From NCBI RefSeq assembly GCF_024748695.1, contig NZ_CP087176.1, forward strand, positions 3,465,501 to 3,529,500: a stretch of DNA of 64,000 nt, given 5' to 3'. Under the pieces are notes generated by a model. The model saw only the letters and a program-made list of their open reading frames with translations. It did no database searches and had not been told where the DNA came from. Positions 20,301 through 28,651 of this stretch are shown here, in pieces; position 1 is the stretch's first letter; every line of letters begins with the position of its first letter. The translations under genes and the position numbers were made by a program. The DNA is from Pseudomonas sp. B21-040. GTDB lineage: Bacteria > Pseudomonadota > Gammaproteobacteria > Pseudomonadales > Pseudomonadaceae.

Positions 20301-20400
20301 CGGCAAAGGCAGGCGTCGGGGCCATGCCCAACGCCCCCAGGCTAGAGCCTGCAAGGCCGATGCCGGCGACCTTGAAGAACTGACGACGGCTGAGGTCCAT
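17335..20400 (-). CDS. fdnG: Formate dehydrogenase-N alpha subunit, selenocysteine-containing
   Basis: This is the molybdopterin catalytic subunit that oxidises periplasmic formate. The reading from ATG 20400 runs to UGA at 19810-19812 and continues in the same frame to 17335, giving 1021 residues with selenocysteine at 197. The residues around the UGA, GFDNQARV-Sec-HGPTVASLAPTYGRG, are the classic FdnG site. The N-terminus has a twin-arginine signal (SRRQFFKVAG) and the [4Fe-4S] motif CPYCSVGCG with a later cysteine in RGTLCPKGAG. AGGAG precedes the start at good spacing. A SECIS-like hairpin follows the UGA, and selA, selB and tRNA-Sec are downstream in the same orientation. An automatic caller would split this gene into two. 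Confidence 0.97.
19767..19812 (-). promoter_or_regulatory. Bacterial SECIS element in fdnG
   Basis: Directly after the UGA, CACGGCC (19809-19803) pairs with GGCCGTG (19773-19767), and the apical part GGCAA-GTC-TTGCC forms a short second stem whose loop shows the AGTCT string resembling the GGUCU loop of E. coli fdhF/fdnG SECIS elements. SelB should bind this loop. Confidence 0.88.
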
Positions 20401-20568
20401 CGTGCACTCCTGATCAGGTGGAAATCCGGTGCTTTGCCGGACTTTTCAATCAATCACGGTGGCGGCAGACGGACTGCCGACACCTCAAACTGTAGTCCGC
20501 GCATTGGCAATCGGTGTGAAAACCGACCGTCGGCCAGTTGTCGGCCTCTGTACCCATCGGCACGATCC

Positions 20569-20702
20569 TTGTGGGAACGGGCTTGCCCGCGATGGCGGTG
20601 ATTCAGCCGATATAAATGTTGACTGTGCCGAAGCAATCGCGGGCAAGCCCGCTCCCACAGGGTTTTACTGCGGGCTTTCGCGAGCAGGCTCGCTCCCACA
20701 AG
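20569..20702. repeat. REP cluster, GGGCTTGCCCGCGAT type (three copies)
   Basis: Copies are TTGTGGGAACGGGCTTGCCC from 20569, its inverted partner GCGGGCAAGCCCGCTCCCAC from about 20639, and a third GCGAGCAGGCTCGCTCCCAC from 20680. They lie between the divergent fdnG and PatB genes. The 354-base gap otherwise holds only the fdnG leader and ribosome site. Confidence 0.88.
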
Positions 20703-20754
20703 ATTTGGCGCTTATCATGGCCGGCATGATTAATCCGCCGTTACGAGACCGCGC

Positions 20755-21909
20755 ATGACTTTCGATTTTGATCAGGTGTTCGACCGCCATAACACCGGTA
20801 GCACCAAATGGAGCCGCTACCCGGCCGATGTGTTGCCGATGTGGGTGGCCGACATGGATTTCGCCGCACCGCCGATGATCATCCAGGCCCTGCAAAAACG
20901 CCTGGAACACCCGATGGTCGGCTACAGCGTGGCCCCGGACAACTTGCGCGAAGCCATCGTCGCCGACCTCTGGAACAAATACGCCTGGCGCATCGAGCCG
21001 CAAGAGCTGATCTTTCTGCCGGGCGTCGAGTCGGGCTTCAACATGGCCCTCAAAGCGCTGGTCCAGCCGCAACAAAACGTCGTGGTGCAGGTTCCCAACT
21101 ATCCGCCACTGCGCCACGCACCGGGCCATTGGGGCCTGAACAAGGTCGAGCTGAATTTCAATGAACAGGCCGACGGCACCTACACCACACCGCTCGACAC
21201 CCTGAGCCAGTCGCTGCAAGGTGGCGGCGCGCTGCTGCTGAGCAACCCGCACAACCCGCTGGGCAAAGCCTTTCCACGGGACGAACTGCAAGCAATTGCC
21301 GACATCTGCCTGGAACAGGGCGCGTGGATCATCTCTGACGAGATTCACGCCGAGCTGTGCTTTGACGGGCGCAAGCACGTACCGATGGCGACCCTGAGCG
21401 CGGACATCGCCCGGCGCACGATCACGCTGATGTCGGCGAGCAAGGCCTACAACATTGCCGGCCTGAAAACTTCGTTCATGATCATTCAGGATCGCGCCCT
21501 GCGTGAGCAGGTCAACCACGCCCGTTGCGGCATGGTCGACAGCGTCAACCCGCTGGGCCTGGAAGCCACCCGCGTCGCGTACAGCGAAGCCGGGCCATGG
21601 CTGACGGAACTGAGCGCTTACCTGCAAAGCAACCGCGATTACCTGGTCGACGCCGTTCGCACCCGCCTGCCGGGTATCACCATGAATGTGCCGCAAAGCA
21701 CCTACCTGGCGTGGCTCGACTGCTCGGCGCTGGGGTTGGACAACCCGCAGCAGTTCTTCCTGGACCAGGCCAAGGTCGGTTTGAGCCCGGGCCTGGATTT
21801 CGGCGATGACGCCCGGCAATTCGTGCGCCTGAACTTCGGCTGCCCGCGCGCGTTGCTCGAAGAAGGCATTGCGCGGATGGAGCGCAGTTTGCGTAACCAC
21901 AAGGCCTAG
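20755..21909 (+). CDS. patB: MalY/PatB-type PLP aminotransferase, putative cystathionine beta-lyase
   Basis: This is a fold-type I PLP enzyme of 384 residues. N-terminal PMWVADMDF, the LLSNPHNPLGKAF motif, ISDEIHAELCFDG and the PLP lysine in LMSASKAYNIAGLKTS are all diagnostic of the MalY/PatB group, which cleave cystathionine or related cysteine S-conjugates. RLNFGCPRALLEEGIARM near the C-terminus carries the carboxylate-binding arginine. The ATG at 20755 is preceded only by a weak GAGA. REP elements lie on both sides, so it is probably a single-gene transcript. Confidence 0.9.
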   Translation: MTFDFDQVFDRHNTGSTKWSRYPADVLPMWVADMDFAAPPMIIQALQKRLEHPMVGYSVAPDNLREAIVADLWNKYAWRIEPQELIFLPGVESGFNMALKALVQPQQNVVVQVPNYPPLRHAPGHWGLNKVELNFNEQADGTYTTPLDTLSQSLQGGGALLLSNPHNPLGKAFPRDELQAIADICLEQGAWIISDEIHAELCFDGRKHVPMATLSADIARRTITLMSASKAYNIAGLKTSFMIIQDRALREQVNHARCGMVDSVNPLGLEATRVAYSEAGPWLTELSAYLQSNRDYLVDAVRTRLPGITMNVPQSTYLAWLDCSALGLDNPQQFFLDQAKVGLSPGLDFGDDARQFVRLNFGCPRALLEEGIARMERSLRNHKA

Positions 21910-21927
21910 CAACAACGACTATTCCTT

Positions 21928-22020
21928 TGTAGCAGCTGGCGCAGCCTGCGTCCGGCTGCGCAGCAGCCGTGCTTGTGGCGTCTGCTGCGCAGCCGGACGC
22001 AGGCTGCGCCAGCTGCTACA
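21928..22020. repeat. Perfect 39-bp inverted repeat, REP doublet (TGTAGCAGCTGGCGCAGCCT type)
   Basis: Arms at 21928-21966 and 21982-22020 are exact reverse complements over 39 bases with a 15-base spacer. Each arm contains its own smaller hairpin (GCGCAGCC..GGCTGCGC). It sits 18 bases after the PatB stop and may protect or end that transcript. The same element occurs at 42068-42176 beside the RAYT relic. Confidence 0.92.
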
Positions 22021-22148
22021 GGGTGTGGTTTCGCCAGAAAAAATGAACCCCTGCCAAATTTCCCCCTCAATACTTGTAAGCCCACATCACGGGCCGCTGA
22101 AGAGTCATGCACGAACCATCGCGACACCTGCCTGGCGAGTAGCAAACC

Positions 22149-23492
22149 ATGAGTTTCATCCTGTGGGTCGCGGTGTTGGGCGTCGTGCTGTTGACGTTGG
22201 CACTGACCTCCTCGTACCTGCGATGGATGCCAGTGACCACGTCGGCGGTGTGCCTGGTGCTGGGCGCTGTCATTGGACCAGGCGCCTTGGGTTTGTTGAA
22301 GCTGAACACCGATGACGCAGCCAACTGGATGGAGCACCTGACGGAAGTCGCGGTGCTGTTCTCGTTGTTTGTCTGCGGGCTGAAATTACGCTTGCCGTTC
22401 AAGGATAAAAACTGGCGGATTGCGGTGGGGCTGGCGGCGCCGGTCATGGTGTTGACCATTGCCGGCGTGTGCCTGCTGTTGCATTACGGGTTTGCATTGT
22501 CTTGGGGCGCGTCGGTATTGATCGGTTCGATTCTCGCACCGACCGACCCGGTGCTGGCCAGCCTCGTGCAAGTCAACGATGCCCGGGATGACGACCCCGT
22601 ACGTTTCGGTCTGTCGGGCGAAGCCGGGCTCAACGACGGGATCGCCTTCCCCTTCGTCATTCTTGGCCTGCTCTTGTTGCAACATGACAGTCAACCCGGC
22701 TGGCTGGGGGACTGGTTATTGCGAAGCGTGTTGTGGGCGGTGCCGGCCGGCGTGCTCAGCGGATACTGGATGGGGCGCGGCATTGGACGCCTGACGTTGT
22801 TGCTGCGAATCCGCAACGATGACAGCACGCTGTCCCCCAATGACTACCTGGCCCTGGCCCTGATCGCCCTGGCGTATGTCGGGGCCGAGTCGATCCATGC
22901 CTATGGGTTTTTGTCAGTGTTTGCCGCTGGCCTTGGCCTTCGTCAGGAAGAGGTCAGCACCACCCGTCATGATGAAGTGCCCGCCGAGCATCTGGTCCAG
23001 CCTGTGGTCGGTCATCAGAACGTCGAGCCGCAGCATGCCGTGCATGGCGATACCGAGCACCTCGAAGACACGCAGGTTGCGGCGGGCATCATGATGGGTG
23101 ACATGCTCGCCTTCGGCAGCCTGGTGGAACGGGCCATGGAAGTGTTTCTGGTGACCCTGCTCGGTGTCGTGCTGATTGCACACTGGGACTGGCGCGCACT
23201 GCCGATCGGGGCGGTTTTGTTTTGCCTGATCCGGCCGCTGTGTGTTGCCGTCATACCATGGGGGCCGCTACTCGACTGGCGACAAAGGCTGTTGATCGGC
23301 TGGTTCGGCATACGCGGAATCGGCAGCCTGTACTACCTGTTCTACGCCTTGAACCATGGGTTAGGGCAATCAACCGCGACGGTATGCACCGACATGACGC
23401 TGTCCTTGGTAGCCCTGAGTATCCTGGCTCACGGACTCAGCACGCAACCCATGCTGGAGCGCTATGAACACCGGAAAAAACAAATAAATTGA
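22149..23492 (+). CDS. CPA1-family Na+(K+)/H+ antiporter
   Basis: This is an inner-membrane antiporter of 447 residues with about twelve hydrophobic helices. The transport core motif ILAPTDPVLASLVQV and the following LSGEAGLNDGIAFPFVILGL carry the conserved aspartates and asparagine of NhaP-type proteins. A long hydrophilic, histidine- and glutamate-rich loop (about residues 265-320) is longer than usual between two helices. The ATG at 22149 follows GGCGAG. There is no obvious operon partner; the downstream gene has its own leader. Confidence 0.88.
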   Translation: MSFILWVAVLGVVLLTLALTSSYLRWMPVTTSAVCLVLGAVIGPGALGLLKLNTDDAANWMEHLTEVAVLFSLFVCGLKLRLPFKDKNWRIAVGLAAPVMVLTIAGVCLLLHYGFALSWGASVLIGSILAPTDPVLASLVQVNDARDDDPVRFGLSGEAGLNDGIAFPFVILGLLLLQHDSQPGWLGDWLLRSVLWAVPAGVLSGYWMGRGIGRLTLLLRIRNDDSTLSPNDYLALALIALAYVGAESIHAYGFLSVFAAGLGLRQEEVSTTRHDEVPAEHLVQPVVGHQNVEPQHAVHGDTEHLEDTQVAAGIMMGDMLAFGSLVERAMEVFLVTLLGVVLIAHWDWRALPIGAVLFCLIRPLCVAVIPWGPLLDWRQRLLIGWFGIRGIGSLYYLFYALNHGLGQSTATVCTDMTLSLVALSILAHGLSTQPMLERYEHRKKQIN

Positions 23493-23683
23493 TTGTTCAC
23501 TCAAGCCTTTATGCCGTGGATTATCGATTTTTTTGCGCAAAATTTTTTGAAACCCTATGGGGTCCGGTGGTCACAACATCAGCCCCACCCGCCTGACATT
23601 ATCTGGCGGGCCTGGCAGGTCTGGTCCCCCTGCGGCGAAGACGTTTCTTATAAGGGCCCCCACATAAAAACAAGGTGCCGGTC

Positions 23684-23980
23684 ATGATCCAGTGTTCTTC
23701 CTCCGATCAAATCAAAGCCTGCCGTGCGTTCGCTCTGGAACGCAATCATCAGATGTTCGAAGAAGCCCAAGCGTTAAGCCGTAGTGCTTTTGAGTTGCTG
23801 GAGGGCGACGATCTGGACGCAGAGCAGTTTGATCGCTATCAAGCCCTGCGTCGAAAAGCTGATGTGAAGTTTCAGGAAGCGATTGAGCATCTGCGCCTGC
23901 TCAACGAAGATTTTCCGCCCATTCCGAGGTCGGCCAATCAGTCTCATCAGTTGCGCGAACAGCTTGAAGAGCGGGCCTGA
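23684..23980 (+). CDS. Small acidic hypothetical protein
   Basis: I do not recognise a named family. The product is 98 residues, strongly helical and acidic, with heptad-like runs such as NHQMFEEAQALSRSAFELLE and REQLEERA at the end; there is no signal peptide or membrane segment. The ATG at 23684 has AAGGTG six bases upstream, preferred to the GTG at 23675. It is a monocistron between a 190-base leader (containing the hairpin CCCGCC..GGCGGG at about 23587-23611) and a strong terminator. Confidence 0.75.
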   Translation: MIQCSSSDQIKACRAFALERNHQMFEEAQALSRSAFELLEGDDLDAEQFDRYQALRRKADVKFQEAIEHLRLLNEDFPPIPRSANQSHQLREQLEERA

Positions 23981-23986
23981 GCGTCG

Positions 23987-24018
23987 AAAAAAAACCCGGC
24001 AATTGCCGGGTTTTTTTT
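23987..24018 (+). terminator. Rho-independent terminator
   Basis: AAAACCCGGCAATTGCCGGG is a perfect palindrome centred at 24002 and is followed by eight or more T. A runs before the stem make it bidirectional. Confidence 0.93.
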
Positions 24019-24276
24019 GACTCCAAATTCATGTTTGAAACGGTAAGACGTAGACACGTTGCAGCGCTTGGTCGTATTGCACTGCGAACTGCATGGGCCA
24101 AATCCTGGACTCATGCAGCCTGCACGACCGCAGCGAACCACACCGGCGTTTATGTGATTGATTTTTATGGAATCTTGATCAGGCTGAATGGCGGCACGCC
24201 TTATGCTCCATCACCTCAAGCGACTGTCGGCCAATGAGTCCGTTCGCTACCCCCACGTTGATTTGAGAGACTGACC

Positions 24277-24753
24277 ATGAACGCCATTGATCTGTTGAAA
24301 GCTGACCATGAACGTGTAAAAGGCATCCTGAGCCAATTAAGTGAGTCCACCGAACGCGGTATTAAAAAACGCGCAGAGTTGTTGGCCAAACTGGAAATGG
24401 AAATCAGCATTCATACCCGGCTTGAGGAAGAAGTCCTGTACCCGGCTTATAAAAAGGCCGGAGGCAAGGAGCAGGACGTGATGTATTACGAAGCCAAGGA
24501 AGAACACCGCACCGTGGACTCATTGGTGCTACCGGACCTGAAAATGACCGATCCTTCCACTCCCGAGTTTGCAGGTCGAGTCAAAGTGGTCAAGGAGCTG
24601 CTGGAACACCACATCGAAGAGGAAGAAACGGAGATGTTCCCTCAAGCGAAAAAGCTGCTGGGGAAAGCGACCCTGGAAGAGTTAGGCGCGCAGATGGAAA
24701 CGCTGAAGGCGCAATACAAAAAAGAACTGGGCGACGGTAACCTCGCCGCTTGA
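24277..24753 (+). CDS. Hemerythrin-like (HHE) domain protein
   Basis: This is a 158-residue four-helix protein with the HHE iron-binding pattern: H11 in LKADHERV, H near 46 in ISIHTRLEEEVLYPAY, H in KEEHRTVDSLV, and LLEHHIEEEETEMFPQ. Such proteins bind a di-iron centre and are linked to oxygen, NO or oxidative stress sensing; the exact role here is unknown. The start has TTTGAGAGACTGACC upstream. A hairpin terminator follows the stop. The 250 bases before it hold no recognisable gene. Confidence 0.9.
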   Translation: MNAIDLLKADHERVKGILSQLSESTERGIKKRAELLAKLEMEISIHTRLEEEVLYPAYKKAGGKEQDVMYYEAKEEHRTVDSLVLPDLKMTDPSTPEFAGRVKVVKELLEHHIEEEETEMFPQAKKLLGKATLEELGAQMETLKAQYKKELGDGNLAA

Positions 24754-24778
24754 TCTTGAGATACCAACATCAGGAAAG

Positions 24779-24808
24779 CCCGGCGTTTGCCCAAACGCCG
24801 GGGATTTT
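24779..24808 (+). terminator. Rho-independent terminator after hemerythrin gene
   Basis: CCCGGCGTTT (24779-24788) pairs with AAACGCCGGG (24793-24802) over a 4-base loop and is followed by GATTTT. It lies between convergent genes. Confidence 0.8.
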
Positions 24809-24820
24809 GCAGGGCGGCAA

Positions 24821-26743
24821 TCACTTCATGGCCTGGGCAATGACTTCCACCAGATTGAGTTGAGTGAAGGGTTTGGACAAGCGCGGCAGTTCGACCGCAA
24901 AACCCTCCAGACGCTCGGCGTATCCGGTAGCGAGGACAATCGGCATTTCCGGCTTCTTCAGCCGAATGGCCTGTGACAGTTGCGCGCCATTCATATGAGG
25001 CATGGCCATGTCGGTAATCACCAGGTCGATGTTCTGCTCACTGTCGAACAATTCGAGCGCCTGAGCACCTGAGGCCGCACTGATCACCCGGTGACCCAGG
25101 TCTTCCAGCAGCAGGCCGGTACTGGTCAACACAAGGCTGTCGTCGTCGACTACCAAAACACACAACCGGGCCACCGGTTCTGATTGTTCTTCTTCGATGG
25201 CGGCCTTGATTACTGACGTGGTCGTAGCAACAGGAATCCATAATTCGGCAGTGGTGCCGATGTTCTTGTGACTCCTGAGAATGAACCGCCCGCCCAGTTG
25301 TTCGATAAAGCCATGCACCATCGACAGCCCCAGGCCCGTACCTTTACCGACGCCTTTAGTGGTGAAAAACGGATCCATCGCTGAAGCCAGGGTGTCAGCG
25401 TCCATGCCTTCGCCGGTATCGGTCACGCTCAAGCAGACATACGGACCGTTATCAAGCGATAACGCGGCTTGGTCGCAAAGCTCGGAGGACTTGGCCGAGA
25501 TGATGATTTTACCGCCGTCGGGCATGGCGTCCCGGGCATTGCTGACCAGGTTCAAAACCGCCAGTTCGAGCTGGTTGACGTCCGCCATGACCGGTTTGAG
25601 TTCTGTTGAAAACTGCATGTCGAGCGCTACGGAAGGCCCCAGAGAACTGCGTAACAACCCACTGATGCCTTCCACCAACGCGGGTATTCCCACGGATTCG
25701 GACTTGAGTTCCTGACGTCTGGCAAAGGCCAGCATGCGCTGAGTCAGGGTCACACCGCGCAAGGCACCCTGCCGGGCGTTGTCGACCAAACGAGTCAATT
25801 TCGGGTCGTCCCCTACCCGTTTGCGGACGATTTCGAGATTGCCGAGGATGACCGTCAACAAATTGTTGAAATCGTGGGCGATCCCGCCGCTCAATTGGCC
25901 GATGGCCTGCATCTTCTGCGCCTGGAACAGCGCTTCGCGGGTCTGCTCCAGGGCTTGCTGTGCCTGGGTGGCTTCGGTGATATCACGGGTGATCTTGGCG
26001 AAACCAAGCAACCTGCCGGTCTCGCCCCATATCGGATCGACCACCACATGGGCCAGAAACCGCGTGCCGTCCTTGCGCACCCGCCAGGCCTTGTTTTCGA
26101 ATCGCCCCTCCTGTGTGGCAATCGCCAGGGCCCGCTGCGGCTCACCGGCTGCGCGGTCTTCAGGGGTATAGAACATCGAGAAGTGCTGGCCGATCACTTC
26201 TTCGGGCCGGTAGCCCTTGATGCGCTGGGCGCCAGGGTTCCAGTTAGTCAGGCGTCCCTCGGGGTCGAGCATATAAATGGCGTAGTCGGTGACGCTTTGA
26301 ACCAGCAACCGAAACTGTTGCTCGCTTTGCTTGAGGGTTTCCTCGGCGATTTTCCGGTCGGTCAGGTCCCGGGTGATCTTGGCATACCCCAGCAGTTTGC
26401 CGCTCGGGTCGACAATCGGGTCGATGACTACGTGCGACCAGAAGTGCGTGCCGTCCTTGCGCACCCGCCAGCCTTCGCCTTCGAATCGCCCTTCCCGATT
26501 TGCCGTGTCCAGCGCCCGCTGGGGCAAACCGGCACGTCGATCTTCTTCGGTATAGAACCTTGAAAAATGCTGGCCGAGAATTTCCGCTTCCTCATAACCC
26601 TTGAATCGCCGGGCGCCAGAGTTCCAGCTGGTGATGATGCCATCCGGATCGATCATGTAGATCGCATAGTCCACCACTGCATCAATCAACAGGCGAAAGC
26701 GCATTTCCTCGATGGAGTTTACTTTGGACGACTTCTCACTCAT
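24821..26743 (-). CDS. Double-PAS hybrid sensor histidine kinase
   Basis: The domains in order are two near-duplicate PAS/PAC units (about 15-135 and 140-260, each with YAIYM-DP-G, EDRRAG/EDRAAG and WRVRKDGT), a HisKA domain with phospho-accepting H290 in GGIAHDFNNLL, a HATPase domain (NLVSNARDAMPDGG, DTGEGM, GKGTGLGLSMVHG) and a C-terminal receiver with D578 in VITDMAMPHMNG. No membrane segment is present, so it is a soluble sensor. The duplicated PAS units resemble light or redox sensing bathy-type kinases, but no cofactor cysteine motif (NCRFLQ) is visible, so the signal is unknown. No response regulator gene is adjacent. Confidence 0.93.
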   Translation of the reverse strand: MSEKSSKVNSIEEMRFRLLIDAVVDYAIYMIDPDGIITSWNSGARRFKGYEEAEILGQHFSRFYTEEDRRAGLPQRALDTANREGRFEGEGWRVRKDGTHFWSHVVIDPIVDPSGKLLGYAKITRDLTDRKIAEETLKQSEQQFRLLVQSVTDYAIYMLDPEGRLTNWNPGAQRIKGYRPEEVIGQHFSMFYTPEDRAAGEPQRALAIATQEGRFENKAWRVRKDGTRFLAHVVVDPIWGETGRLLGFAKITRDITEATQAQQALEQTREALFQAQKMQAIGQLSGGIAHDFNNLLTVILGNLEIVRKRVGDDPKLTRLVDNARQGALRGVTLTQRMLAFARRQELKSESVGIPALVEGISGLLRSSLGPSVALDMQFSTELKPVMADVNQLELAVLNLVSNARDAMPDGGKIIISAKSSELCDQAALSLDNGPYVCLSVTDTGEGMDADTLASAMDPFFTTKGVGKGTGLGLSMVHGFIEQLGGRFILRSHKNIGTTAELWIPVATTTSVIKAAIEEEQSEPVARLCVLVVDDDSLVLTSTGLLLEDLGHRVISAASGAQALELFDSEQNIDLVITDMAMPHMNGAQLSQAIRLKKPEMPIVLATGYAERLEGFAVELPRLSKPFTQLNLVEVIAQAMK

Positions 26744-26890
26744 CGACTACACCCGGGATTAACATTTTTATGGAGTATGCGGTAAACCATGGGTTTGGAA
26801 AGCCGCAAGGTGCATGTTCGGTGGAGTACTGGCACCAGACCCCCTATGCTCGATGCCAATGGCCATTTCTGGCTGACAAAAGGCGCCCCC

Positions 26891-27643
26891 ATGATCCTGA
26901 TTCTGTTGCCGACTTCTGACTACGACCCGACCGAGAGCAGCGTGCCTTGGCAAGCGATGCACAGAGCCGGGATCGATGTGTGCTTTGCCACGCCCTCAGG
27001 ATTGCCTGCCTACGCCGATTCGCGGTTGGTGGATATCGGTTTTGGCCCGCTGAACCCTTTATTGATGACGCGCGAGCCTGATCTTGACAGCTACAGGCAG
27101 ATGATCGAAGACACGGCCTTTCGTAAACCGCTGTCCTACGCCGATGTCGACCCAAGCCAGTTCGAGGGCCTGCTGATTCCTGGCGGCCATGCCAAGGGCA
27201 TGCGCAGCGTGCTGGAATCCACTCAGGCACAACAAATTGCCCTGCACTTTTTCAAGGCCGACAAACCGGTTGCCGCGGTGTGTCACGGTGTTTTGCTGCT
27301 CGCCCGCACGGTTGATCCCGACACCGGGCTTTCAGTGTTACAAGGGCACAAGGTCACTGCACTGGTGGCCAACACCATGGAATTGCCGGCCTGGGTAATG
27401 ACCGCTGCCTGGCTTGGGCGTTATTACCGAACCTACCCGCAGACTGTCGAGGCGGAAGTCACCGCCGCCCTTTCCAGCCCCGCAGATTTCCTGCGGGGCC
27501 CCTTTCTCGCCGTACGTGATTCAGCAGACCAGCCACAACGAGGCTTCGTCGTGCGCGATGGCCAGCTACTGACCGCTCGCTGGCCGGGAGACTGTCATCG
27601 CTTCGCCGCCGAATGGCTACGACTTATCGGTACACGTACTTGA
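26891..27643 (+). CDS. DJ-1/PfpI family protein (type 1 glutamine amidotransferase-like)
   Basis: This is a 250-residue class I amidotransferase-fold protein. The nucleophile elbow AVCHGVLLLART carries the reactive cysteine, and LLIPGGHAKGMRSVL supplies the acidic/oxyanion segment. Members act as glyoxalase, deglycase or chaperone-like proteins; the precise activity is not evident. I chose the ATG at 26891, which begins MILILLPTSDYDP like its relatives; the reading is open back to 26789. The last 20 bases overlap the tail of the convergent zeta-like gene. Confidence 0.8.
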   Translation: MILILLPTSDYDPTESSVPWQAMHRAGIDVCFATPSGLPAYADSRLVDIGFGPLNPLLMTREPDLDSYRQMIEDTAFRKPLSYADVDPSQFEGLLIPGGHAKGMRSVLESTQAQQIALHFFKADKPVAAVCHGVLLLARTVDPDTGLSVLQGHKVTALVANTMELPAWVMTAAWLGRYYRTYPQTVEAEVTAALSSPADFLRGPFLAVRDSADQPQRGFVVRDGQLLTARWPGDCHRFAAEWLRLIGTRT

Positions 27644-28523
27644 CGATGTAAGCCTGCAGGTCGTTGTAGACAAAGTCAGGCACTTGCGCTGCGTGTGCCT
27701 GGGTTTTGAGCAGTGCCAGGTGGCATTCCTTAACCATCTCGTCACGTTCTCTCTTGGTGTAGATGTGGTTGTTGATGATGTTGCCATAGGTGCTGTAAGC
27801 GGTTGGGGCCGTAGGAGAAACGACATCGGTGGCGGCGTTGGAATAGATTTTCTGGAAACGCGAAACCCGCTCTTTCAATCCGCCCAGCCCACGTTCATAC
27901 ACCGTGATCTGTGAGCCGCTGACTGCTTTCGAGGCGGTCTCGAAGGCCAGGATGATTGCTTGTGCGTTACTCATGCCGGCTTCCAGCGCCGACACCGTGA
28001 CAAACCGTTCGAGCTCCCTGTTTTCCAGGCTCTTGAGTGCTCTCTTGATACTGGACAGGTGAGCGAACGCTTGATTGCAACCTACGATGTGCGTCTCGAA
28101 CTGGTAACCGGCAGCGGTTGCCAGCGGAGGAAATGCGGCGAAATCGATGCTGTCGAAGGCGCACTCCACAATGATGTTGTATTTGAGGGTGAAGGCTTCG
28201 GTGAAGATCTTGGTACTGAGTTCTCGAACGAAGGTTTCCGTGTGCTCATAGGCATGCAGGACGCCGAGCTTGATCATCTCGGCATACAGGGGGTGTTTTT
28301 GTCGGTATTCGGGCACGTAAAGACGAACGAATTGCTCGTAGCGCTGGGTGGGTAAGAGGTGGTTTTCCAGTAGATAGGTTTTGCCGGAGCCTTGCAGCCC
28401 CGCAACAATCAATACCTTTGGGGTGGTCTGGGCGATGATCCCGCTGAACAACGAGGTCTTGATTTCATTGAATGCAGCCGTGACCTGCGCCGGGGTGTAA
28501 GCGTAATTCGGTGCAACTGACAT
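27624..28523 (-). CDS. Zeta-toxin-like P-loop kinase family protein
   Basis: The 299-residue product has a Walker A motif at 42-49 (GLQGSGKT) preceded by KVLIVA, and a Walker B-like hydrophobic strand YNIIVECAFDS. The layout, with a helical N-terminus and VYERGLGGLKERVSRF near the end, fits the zeta-toxin/PezT fold, which phosphorylates UDP-N-acetylglucosamine or related sugars. The ATG at 28523 follows AAGGAA. No epsilon-type antitoxin ORF is visible within 130 bases upstream or downstream, so toxicity is not assumed. The C-terminal 60 residues are unusual for the family. Confidence 0.65.
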   Translation of the reverse strand: MSVAPNYAYTPAQVTAAFNEIKTSLFSGIIAQTTPKVLIVAGLQGSGKTYLLENHLLPTQRYEQFVRLYVPEYRQKHPLYAEMIKLGVLHAYEHTETFVRELSTKIFTEAFTLKYNIIVECAFDSIDFAAFPPLATAAGYQFETHIVGCNQAFAHLSSIKRALKSLENRELERFVTVSALEAGMSNAQAIILAFETASKAVSGSQITVYERGLGGLKERVSRFQKIYSNAATDVVSPTAPTAYSTYGNIINNHIYTKRERDEMVKECHLALLKTQAHAAQVPDFVYNDLQAYIVKYVYR

Positions 28524-28651
28524 ACCTTGATTTCCTTATCAAAGATTCGCTTGAAAGTGATTGCCTGCCCTTTGAATAAAGCGGTGATCGGGCGTTTGTT
28601 CAAATCGGCGTGTCTTTCAAGATATGTCGCTGTTCTATAACGTAAAAAGTC

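Noticed and set aside
19810..20400. fdnG as a truncated pseudogene
   Set aside because: The stop is the UGA at the known Sec site, with SECIS, tRNA-Sec, selA and selB present.
21928..22020. CRISPR or insertion-sequence ends
   Set aside because: There is a single inverted pair, no spacer array, no transposase between the arms, and the sequence matches other REP elements in the window.
27059..28603. A small antitoxin ORF beside the zeta-like gene
   Set aside because: Short ORFs on both strands here are frame shadows of the DJ-1 and zeta-like genes, without ribosome sites.
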